A DNA stretch of 64,000 nucleotides from Silurus meridionalis. Lineage: Eukaryota > Chordata > Actinopteri > Siluriformes > Siluridae. Positions 41,539 through 64,000 of this stretch are shown here, piece by piece. Both the position numbers and the translations under genes were made by a program. The notes below the pieces were generated by a model. The model worked only from the letters and a program-made list of their open reading frames with translations. It ran no database searches and had not been told where the DNA came from. The stretch covers positions 5,765,101-5,829,100 of the forward strand of contig NC_060900.1 of assembly GCF_014805685.1 (NCBI RefSeq). Reading direction: 5' to 3'. The first letter of the stretch is position 1. Every line of letters begins with the position of its first letter.

Positions 41539-41683
41539 AAGAGATGTTTAATTTAACTTGAGATTAATAATTAAGGATCTGATTAAAACAAAAAAAGCTG
41601 ACATTTTCTAACCAATGCTAGCAAAAGAAGTGCTCAATTTAAAATTCAATGTTTTGTTATAATTGAGATATCATAATATATTG

Positions 41684-43202
41684 CTAATTTGCATGTTCTA
41701 ATGATAGATCTTTCTCAGTCTTAGTTATATATGCCTGTTCTGGAGGCATGTTAAAGAAAGGCTCATCATCGAAGCAGAACGCATCACTCGGGGAGGCCAG
41801 ATATGGCAGCTTGAGCACAAGTCCTGTCAACAGACCCCCAACAATGGCTATTGCAATAGTGCTTCCTAATGCAGCCACTTGAAACAAAGCTTGTTCTTGT
41901 GCGGTGCGTCCCAGACCCCCCTCTAGTCCTGGGATCAGTTTTTGCAGTTCCTCCAGCCTAGGGTCTCCAACTTGCGGTGCTCGATAAGAAAAGGTCTGGT
42001 AGAGGCTAGGTCCATATGTTTCTTCACCAGCCAAGAGAATGGCACAAATAGCAGCTAGTGTCGAGATAAGCCCTGTTAGGCCATGGAGATTGTGGATGCC
42101 ACACTGGTCCTGCACATGCAGTCTTTGTGCCAGGAATGGGCTAAGGTACTTATAGCCCAGCATGCAAGCAACGCCACCCAGCATTCCTAGCACATAAGCT
42201 GCAACAGGTGAGATCATCATGTCAACTGAAGCACCAACAGTGACTCCACCAGCCAGGGTCACATTCTGTACATCAGCCATGCTAAACTTTCCATTTTTGT
42301 TTAGCAAAGCAGAGAGGGCAAAGGCAGTTAATGTGGAGGCACTCAGCCCTATGAAAGTATGAAGAATGGCACGATGCTGGTCATCCCCCCTCAGGGTCAA
42401 AGCACAATTAAAGGAAGGCCAGAATATCCAAAGAAACAGGGTACCTAGCACTGACAGCAGGTCAGAATTATAGCTTGTAACTTCATTGGGGTGTACGTTA
42501 TTGAGATCTGGTCTATACAAGATAAAGGTGACACTCAGACCGAAGTAGCAGGCAAACAGATGGATGAGTATGGAACCTCCGGCATCATTGATCTTCAGGT
42601 AATTAACAACTATCCATTCTGCAACACCAAAGATTGGAACCTCCAACAGGGCCATGATCTATAGATGACATTTTAGCTGTTAGTAATAATTCTAAAATTA
42701 AAATGAATGGATTGACAGAGCATGTGATAAAAGAGAAAGCTTTAATAAAACTTACTAATAGCTGCACAGGACTGGTCTTTCCCAGCACTGCCCCGAAGGA
42801 GATAAGTATAACAGCGCAAGCAAACTCTGCATTGATCAGGTTTATTACTCCCAGATGAATCTTCCCATTGTAGTAGAAATTGAAAAAACCTTGCACCAAA
42901 ATCGCCCATTGAATAGTAAAGGTAGCCGTTAGGAAGTTAAAAACCATTCCACCAAATCCATAACGCCTAAGGAAGGCTAGAAGACAGCCAAATCCAATGA
43001 AGATCATCACCTGGATATCAGCAAAAAAGGTATAATCTTGGTATACGGCATTCTCTTTATGGTTTGTCATATTGTTCTGTAGTAGTGCATTGGTGTCATC
43101 ATCATATGTCACAAAGATAGCATACAAGACTACAATCAGGACTTCCAGGGCAAATATGAGAGCAGGAAGCTGCACTTTTAAATTTGCAGAATCTTTCTTC
43201 AT
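41684..43202 (-). CDS. Rh-type (RhBG/RhCG class) ammonia channel, two coding exons
   Basis: Exon 1 42756-43202 (149 codons) and exon 2 41684-42658 (324 codons plus TAG) give 473 residues, normal for the family. It is rich in hydrophobic helices (about twelve expected). Family signatures: Asn-Met-Thr glycosylation site in the first outer loop, YGFGGMVFNFL, LISFGAVLGKTSP, DAGGSILIHLF with pore His182 and Asp174, FLWIFWPSFN, and GIHNLHG with pore His341. These twin histidines line the NH3 path. Rh glycoproteins are trimeric NH3/CO2 channels of gill, skin and kidney epithelia. Features of both RhBG and RhCG are mixed, so it is probably the teleost rhcg-like (rhcgl1) type; the name is inference. 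Odd: family genes usually have about ten coding exons, and here one intron remains, at a plausible ancestral position (QLL/IMALLE). The cytoplasmic tail is short. Confidence 0.9.
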
Positions 43203-43280
43203 TTTGTTTCTTGCTTACTGGCTGTCTTCGAACCTTTTTGTGTTGCTGTCTATTTCAGAATGACTTTAGAATACTTGTGT

Positions 43281-43289
43281 TTTTATATC
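43281..43289 (-). promoter_or_regulatory. TATA box of the Rh gene (putative)
   Basis: Minus-strand GATATAAAA about 80 bp upstream of the start codon at 43202, well placed for a compact promoter with a short 5' UTR. Confidence 0.5.
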
Positions 43290-43299
43290 CTTTAGTCTG

Positions 43300-46200
43300 A
43301 TAAGAAATGCAGTGACTATTGGCTGAGAATGTGGCGTATTCTCTCTCTGTAGTCTCCACAGTCCACCAATGGGTGCCTGCACTTTGGCCGCTGGTAACAA
43401 AGTTTATGAACACTCAGCAGCTTTTGAGCAACAGAATAGGGTGTAATATATATAGAGTACTTCCATGTACTGTATTGATTCTACTATTTAGTAAAGTATG
43501 AAGATGGAGAGGTACATGCAGTTAATCTTTCAATATGATTGTGTGATAGCAAATATGTATTATTTGATGAGTTTTCATCATTAAATGATTAATTTACTTA
43601 GGCATATTAAGAAGGCAGACTTTCTAGAAGCTTCACTGCAACCTCTAGTAGAGAACACAAGACCGATCTCAAAGTTATTATTAAAAGATTGTATCCAAGT
43701 TCCAACTTGGTTTATTGCCTACAATGTGTTAACACTACAAACACAGTATAATAACTTATGCATTGAACATGCCATGTCTATGGTCTAGTGTCTAAAATTC
43801 CTGATTTGCTGATTAATGAAAAGTTTGTATGCATGAATACATTTGGGTGTTTCTTCTGAACAATTCCAAATATAACAGACAGTGTTACTGCAATTATATT
43901 TACTTAATTCACAATGTGAATGAATAAACCTGAGGGTCACTTTAAAAGCAGCAATTGCATGTGGAAATGAATTCAAAGAAGGACAAGCATGCAATTTGAT
44001 GAAAATGTTATTGCTGGTTAAAGACATAACTGTATCATGTACAAAGTTCACTGAGATTATACCTTGGCGTCTATAATCAGTTCCTCAAAATGACCCATTT
44101 AAAGCCAACCCATGTTCTCTCTAATTTGGTCTTGACAATAATTTCCAGGTTTCTTCTATTAAATGATGCCTTTAACCCTGCTTGTGTGGAAAAAACATCT
44201 CCTCAGAGATAGTTGAAGGTAACCAATAATTTTATCACACTTTAAGGAAACTGCAAATTGCCCTCTTCTGTATACCCATGATTAGCTTGTGCCACTGCAA
44301 ATGACAGGGGAGAGACTATTGTATCACATCTGCCTACAAACCCAGCCAAAGAGCATGGCCAGTTTTGCTGTCTTGTTCTTCTGCCTTGGATGGCTGTTTT
44401 TGATTTTATTAATAAAACACCAAACCTCAACCCTAAACACAACTCCACAACTGGTCACTGAAGAGGAATGAGTGAATAAATGAACCTTGATTTATTTGTT
44501 GACGTTTTCTTGCCAGACTAAACCAATGTGAGTCGAGTCTCGTCTTCCCAATCTTTTTGGAATCAGTAATTTTTTACAACTGTTGAAGGAAACAGATTAT
44601 ATTTTTAGAACCGTCTTTTTTTTAATATGTTGGTTATTTCAATGTTATGGTCAGATGTCACTTTCTTTTTCTCATTTCCAAAAGTGAAGCACGTTATTGC
44701 CAACACAAAAAAAAAGCCACAACAGTACGTGTAATAAAACGACAATTTTATTGCATTTGTGCAGACAACTCTATAAAATGGTCCAGAGAAACCATTAGCC
44801 ATGTAATTAGAGAAGCATTTGACAAGGTAAAACAATAATCTCGGATAGTTACTTTTTTTTTTTTTTTTAATGTTATCATCGAACACAATAGAGAATATAC
44901 ATTTTTCTTTAAAATATTAGACTTGCATGGACATGGAAATAAAACAGCTACACTAGGATATAACTCTATAATAGTTGTATTTACAAAAACGAAACTCCTC
45001 CATCTAGCTTTTCTTATTTAAACACACACACACACACGCACACACACACACACACACGCACGCATGCACACACACGCACACACACACATGCACACACATA
45101 CACGCACACTTGTACACCTTCATGCCCTTTCGGTCTCTATCGTTTTTTCTCACTTATGCACTCGTGCATTTAGTAAGATCTTGCTGAGAGGATAGAGAAT
45201 TATAACAGAGAACACAAAACACCTATTTCATCAAACCTAACTGGATTACTTTACAAAACATATCGCTACTCTTCTAAGAATAGAAAACAAATGCCAGCTG
45301 TATAGAAATGCAAATTATTATTCTGAGTTTCTTTTTTTTATAGGGTGTGAGTCTACGAACCTAAAAGCTATTACATTTAGTAAGCTGTGCATGAACAGGG
45401 CCTGGTAAGATTCTGCTGTAAACACCAACCCAAGGCTCAAATAGATATTTAGGACTTTTAAAATTGAATAACAAATTCGTAACATTATTAATTCATAGTT
45501 TGAGCATGGTGGTTCTTGACCACTCGAAAAAAAAAAAATCCTATGTATCTTTACTAGAACAAGAGATATGGTCACTGGATCAGTTCTAACAGATCGAAAC
45601 AATTCTGCGAGACCAGTGTTGAGGTTCTAAACCAAGCAAATAAAATTCGAGTGACTTCAGACTGATGATGACTCCAAATCAGGTCTTGCTGAAAAATCGA
45701 TCCTCTAAGAGGAAGCCAATGGGTCTTTATTATACTCATTATTGCATTTGTACGTATTTGTGACTCCTGAGTCACACAACACAGCTCTTCAACACTATAC
45801 ATTTATTACGCTACAGCTTCCTCTGCCACTTGATCTATTTGATTTCTAACTTACTCCCTGTAAATCTGCCATTTTTAAACAATCGCCTCACATTTTCCAC
45901 AACGATCATGCATAAGTTTATAGCACCTTCGGGAAAAAAAACCTGCAGTATAATTCAACTCAAATTAACCGGTCTCTTTATCGACCTCGCTGGACTACCA
46001 GTAGAAAACTTCAACACTCTCATCTCGAAAGAAGGCTACAAGTCAACGTTGCATAATTTGCATGTGCTGAGAATGGAGCTGTAAGTTTCTGTATATATTT
46101 AGAACACTCTGTTCCCTAAAGGCAGCTTCACAGCACAAGACAAGCGTAGGAGGATGAAATAGTGGGAAACAAAAAGGTAATGTAAAAAGAACACTTACAA

Positions 46201-46500
46201 TGAAACCATTTCTAACATGCACCAAAAGAGATCTGAAATCATATCTAACTGCCACATCACAGTGCTCTACTTTGTTACAAAACAAAGCACTTCTCTAAAG
46301 CCATGGGTTAAAGATCAGACACAAATTAACCCCAGTTATGGACTAAATTACATTTTTTTCATTGTTAGTCCAGTACTACTCTTGAACTGCTGCAAATCTG
46401 GAAGTAAAATCTGTGTAAATTAACAAATGTAGTTTATTAGCATGAAATGATATTGGAGAGCCCTTAACATCACTGTGAATTGAAACTAGTTCCAAATATT
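43300..46500. other. Gene-poor stretch between the Rh gene and slc12a5
   Basis: No supported exon. It includes a CA/GC-interrupted microsatellite at 45021-45112. The part 44500-46150 is less repetitive and could belong to a long UTR, but its frames of 60-94 codons lack family support. Confidence 0.5.
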
Positions 46501-46522
46501 CCAAATATTCCATGTCCCTGAC

Positions 46523-46863
46523 TTTGGTAACACTTTCCAAACAAACAATAACAATGTTAAGTTAAAAGTGTCTTACAACCTACCAAGAATTAGTAACTTT
46601 TAAAAATTTCCAACTTTATAAAACCAATAAGTATCAATAAATAATAGTTACTCCATTTTTCTTCAAGTAATTTTTTACTGTAATTATAAAGGTTGTGCGC
46701 TTGTAGAACATTGAGTTATAATGTGATAATAGCAAGTACACGACTATCAAGGAATTATTTGTAGCACATTATCAGGGCTTTATTACAGTGTTAGAAGAGT
46801 CATTACGAGTGTACAAAGAAGCTGATGATTTATGAAAGTGGCTTCGTAGAAAGTGTTACCAAA
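46523..46863. mobile_element. MITE with TTTGGTAACACTTT ends
   Basis: The left end TTTGGTAACACTTTCC and the right end AAAGTGTTACCAAA are inverted repeats about 340 bp apart. The interior is AT-rich and non-coding, with repeated TAGTAACT/AGTTAC-like stretches. Confidence 0.75.
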
Positions 46864-47349
46864 ACTCTGATGTTTACTTTTAAAAGTCGTGATTTGGTTT
46901 TCGACACGTTGTGTTGTGTTGCTATGTAAGAAACGATGTAGAAAAAAAACAAAAAAACTAAGTCCATCACACAAATTCAACATTCAAGAGGATGAACTTG
47001 AAAGTTTTAAGTAAAAATAATGGGAACAGTACTCAACTCTTCTATCTAGCTATGCAAGTCATTGTTAGATGACGTTAGGTAGCTAAAATACTTTAAATAA
47101 ATGGAATGAATAATAAATAATGCACATATACTAAGGAAATCTGCAGGGTGCGTTCCTTTAAAATGTTACATTTGAAATATTGTCCAGGTTTCTCTTATTA
47201 CTATAGCAGTACACTCTACTGTACGGCTTGTGACATGTACTGTTAGTATTGTTTCACAAGAAACTCGCCTCTAAGTGAATGTGACCAAAATCCAACAAAC
47301 CTGGTATAACGCCCAGAGAGATTTAACACCCATACACAAAAGTCACAAG

Positions 47350-48340
47350 GATTTTACATGTGGGATCCACCCTGCCCTACAACCCCCCAAAGTTTCACAC
47401 ATTTTACACATGTAGAGCAATTGTTTTCTATTTTCACATGCAATTTTAAAAAAAAGGTTAATTTCTGTTCATGTTTTTTTTTTCACATGACAACCGTATA
47501 TTACATGTCAGCTTTACATGATACATTTTGTCACACACATTTTCTTGCATTTGTCATAATTTCATGTAGTTCTTTTCCCACAGAAGGATTTCATTATTTT
47601 CTCATGATTTTGATTCATTTTTCATGTGGTTTTTCATGATTTCCAAAGATTATTTTTCACAAATAACTTTAAGGATTAATTACATTCTTTCACATTTGAT
47701 TTTCTCACACTGTTTATCTCTTTATTTCACATTATATGTTTACCCCCCACACAATTTGTTTGTGAATTACTAGAATTTAACTAGAATTAAAAAAAATTTA
47801 CATCCAAAATTTTTTTACGAATATACAAATTTCACATTTTTATTAGCCATATATATTTTTTTTATGATTAATTATATTTTCACATCTGAGGCATTGTATT
47901 TTTATTATTTGCAGGGGGATTTTTTCTTAATTTTTCTAAAATGATTTGTCTATTCTCAAAGGTGATGTTTTAAAGAGACTTTATCTTCTTTATCTGTCAT
48001 TATCTTCACCTATAATTTTTAATTGACAGTTACATTTTTTAATTCATGACTTAATAGTTTTGATGTGATTCCTTTACACAATTTATTTGCGTATACCTAT
48101 TAATTGATATGAAAAAGAACAAATGATTAATATATTTTACATGGTTTTCTGTCATATTACAATTTGTTCGCATGTAAAGCATGTGGTTTAAAAATGATTT
48201 AATATGTAAAATATTATTTATGTGATGTCAAATAAATAATTGAATTCAAGTAAATTTCAGAGTGAAATGAGAATGATCACACATTACTTACATAATTACA
48301 TGTGAAAACAGCAACAAAAAAAAAATTATGATCACCCATG
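47350..48340. repeat. Degenerate CACATG/TTTTCAC-rich block
   Basis: About 1 kb in which TTCACAT, ACATG, TTTTCACA and related words recur every 10-25 bp between AT-rich spacers, without a strict period. It looks like a decayed short-unit satellite or a relic of a CACATGTGAAAA-type repeat. The opposite-strand form (ACATGTGAAAAC) appears at the right edge near 48300. Confidence 0.55.
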
Positions 48341-48573
48341 ATCATTTTAGTGGTTCAATAAGTAAAATTTACTCATACTCAACTTGGGCCAAGCTCAAAA
48401 TAGCGATATATGAAGCTTGTAATGATGCTATTAACAAATGACCGGACAGGGAAATGAGCAAGAACTTTTTAAGGTATAGAGTTTCTCTTCTTTCTTTAGA
48501 TGTTTAAGTCCTGGAGGTAAACTTGCAGACAACTATTTACAGAAAGAAGTGTTTTTTTCAATCAAACAGTTGA

Positions 48574-48576
<3 letters not shown>

Positions 48577-48650
<74 letters not shown>

Positions 48651-48986
48651 CTGCATCCCAATAAATTAGAATATCATCAAAAAAGTTGATTTATTTCAGT
48701 GATTTAATCCAAAAAGTGGAACTTGTATATTATAGAGATTCATCATGTTCATACTTTTCAGTAGTCCAACATTTCTGTGTAAATTATTGGTCTTTTATTC
48801 ACATTTTTTGAGATACTGAATTTTTGGTATTTGTTAGTTTTAAGTATAATCATCAAAATGAATAGAAATAAACACATGAAATATATCAGTCCGTGTGTGA
48901 GGAATCTATATAAGATGAGTTTCACTTTTTGAACTGATTAACTGAAATAAATTACCTTTTCGATTATATTATAATTTATTGAGATT

Positions 48987-49034
<48 letters not shown>

Positions 49035-49125
49035 CAGTATATATATTTTCGAGTTTCACTTTTTGAATTGAATTACTGAAATAAATCACCTTTGTGATGA
49101 TATTTTAATGAGATGCACCTGTATG
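48577..49125. mobile_element. TA microsatellite followed by a MITE pair
   Basis: A TA run (48577-48649) is followed by an element starting GCATCCCAATAAATTAGAAT and ending near 48990 with TAATTTATTGAGATTCACCT, an inverse of the start. A GT run (48990-49031) follows, then a second copy of only the right end (49050-49125, ending TTTTAATGAGATGCACCTGT). Confidence 0.8.
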
Positions 49126-49654
49126 TGTATACACCTGTGGCACAGGAAATTGTGAATTTGTTTCATTCTTGCTCATTTCCTGGCCAGTGATCTGTTTGGA
49201 AGTGCATGGGAAAATATTTTGGCCTTATGCACTTGGCCTATTGTTTTTGCGCAGGAATAAACACTGTTAATACATTTCTCCAATGTATACACCAAAAAAA
49301 AAAAAAACAACAACTGAAAAATGTAAAGAACAGTCAAGGCAGTACTATTAATGTTAAACAGCTTCCTGCCTCTCTCATGTAGCTTGATGTGATACTTATA
49401 TATGTGTACTGTACATGTGGGAGAAAAGCAGAATCCTCAGTGCAATCAGATTCTAGTTTCTCCTTCACCTTCACATTTGCACGAGACAGCAGAATTAAGT
49501 TTTTTCACTAGTCTACTCAGTAAACATTTTCTTCTTTGCATTTTTACAAAAAAATAAATAAGAGGATATATCGATATATATACTGTATATATTTTATATA
49601 AACTACTTCTACTAAGTAAATATAGAACAATAGTTGTAAATATTTGTGATTTGC

Positions 49655-49659
<5 letters not shown>

Positions 49660-49733
<74 letters not shown>
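49660..49733. repeat. (TA)n microsatellite
   Basis: Pure TA run. 49130-51000 otherwise holds AT-rich DNA, a T run at about 49930-49950 and a CA run at 50537-50591. The part nearest 51000 should be slc12a5 3' UTR. Confidence 0.95.
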
Positions 49734-49738
<5 letters not shown>

Positions 49739-50532
49739 ACTAATGTAACATTTTAAAAATAGAGAATGCTCACTGTGCAGTGTGATTAGTTTTTTTGGTG
49801 AGAAAATGTTTGGCGCATTATTTAAACAATACAAAATGAATGAAGGTCAAGGAAAATGCCTCATTAGCTTATTTGTAGGAATATAATCAGTGTTTCTCTT
49901 TCACCTAAGAGAGAAAGGTCCTATTTAAAAATTTTTTTTTTTTTTTTTTTGTTCGTATGGCACACATTGCACATTTCAGTGTTTGGCAGAAGCTGGTGAT
50001 CATCATGGTATTCATCCAAAACTGTATGATGTAATAATCTTTTGTGTAGATAAATATTCACAATATACAATAAATTGGAACATTTCTTTGTGTTCCTTTA
50101 GAATATTTTCATCTTTTTTTTTTCCATTCACTATAGATACATTTAATTGATAAAGCTTTTAATGTGGTGCTTTCTTTTTTTAAGCAATAATATGAATAAT
50201 ATATTTATACTGCAATATGTACATACTGTATCTCTGTGCGATATGCTGATGCCATCAGTATCGTTCGCATTTTATCTCTGTCTGTTATCAGTGTAAATAC
50301 TATGAAAGTCTGAAAGCTGAGATGTGTGTGTTAAAAATATAAAACTGCCTTCAGGTTATTATCAAGTTTCCAAGAAGCTTATATCCCTGTTTTCTGTTTT
50401 AAGCTTCAATATATTAAAAGTGACCACTCATCACACAAACACACACATACGCTCTGTCTAAACCATTACTTTTCTATATTTGGACATGTCCATGGCACTG
50501 ACACATGGACAGCTTCATGGTTCGGCTCTCTG

Positions 50533-50591
<59 letters not shown>

Positions 50592-51000
50592 TCTGTGGTT
50601 TGATTCAAAGTGCTTCTCGGGCCTTACGACGACAACACTGGAAGACGTTTTCAGAAGCTTGATAATGAAACCTGCTTTTGCCTCAGCATTACAGTATCAG
50701 TATCAGGGTTGAGGGCTGAGTCTAACTTTGGGATATCAGTCATGTGAAACTCAACTACATGTCTATTTGCAAAATAAAGAAGAGTGGGAGTATTGTAGAT
50801 AATTTCAGACGGAAAAAAAAATGCCGAGCTAGAGTAATGGTTAAGCTGGTGTAACGATGAGGTCTCTGATTATGTAGTGCAAAGTAGTTTGATATGTGCT
50901 GGGGCTCTATTGCTCATGGCAGAGTCTGGGAATGCTAAGATGCTGAATGAGCAACATGGCATGAAAGAGAGACTTCACAGGGAGGATGTGTTTTTGTCCA

Positions 51001-64000
<13,000 letters not shown>

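Noticed and set aside
44605..46423. Several frames of 60-94 codons on both strands
   Set aside because: They have no family resemblance, no splice-site support and atypical composition; chance frames in AT-rich DNA.
47350..48340. CRISPR-like spaced repeat
   Set aside because: The words are too short and irregular, there are no conserved 24-40 bp repeats, and the context is vertebrate.

Overview
The window looks like AT-rich nuclear DNA of a teleost fish. The genes are vertebrate with short GT-AG exons, the gene set matches teleost families, and the intergenic DNA is full of long TA, CA, GA and TCTA microsatellites, Tc1-like transposase remnants, tRNA-derived SINEs and foldback MITEs. The density of Tc1 relics and the SINE types suggest an otophysan, perhaps a catfish; that is a guess. 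No prokaryotic operon, CRISPR array, rRNA or tRNA gene was seen.

Layout, left to right. 1-110 (-): possible first coding exon of an unidentified gene running off the left edge, with a GC/CpG-rich promoter-like block at about 790-1450. 4754-12288 (+): complete renin gene (ren), nine exons, 392 codons. 12300-14730: a large CACCA/CCATA-type tandem array directly after ren. 18711-26691 (+): macrophage colony-stimulating factor gene (csf1, short fish csf1b-like form), eight exons. 28912-34214 (-): splicing coactivator gene rbm39, fourteen coding exons, convergent with csf1, with a CpG promoter and 5' UTR exon near 35530-35870 and a candidate poison exon at 33181. 38150-38340: an orphan CpG promoter with a perfect RFX X-box. 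41684-43202 (-): an Rh-type ammonia channel with only two coding exons. 43300-51000: gene-poor and repeat-rich. 51001-64000 (-): the 3' twenty coding exons (838 residues) of the neuronal K-Cl cotransporter slc12a5 (KCC2); the first exons lie beyond the right edge.

The genes are independent eukaryotic transcription units, not a pathway: renin (angiotensinogen cleavage), CSF1 (macrophage and osteoclast growth factor), RBM39 (splicing), an Rh NH3 channel and KCC2 (neuronal chloride extrusion). Exon phases were checked by hand; every internal junction listed keeps the frame.

The most interesting points are: a histidine at the KCC2 position of the WNK/SPAK-regulated C-terminal threonine (human Thr1007); an odd cysteine in the renin flap; a candidate in-frame stop-containing exon in rbm39; an Rh gene that has lost most family introns; and a satellite with a 365-bp higher-order repeat next to ren. 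I found nothing that qualifies as a wholly new biological system.
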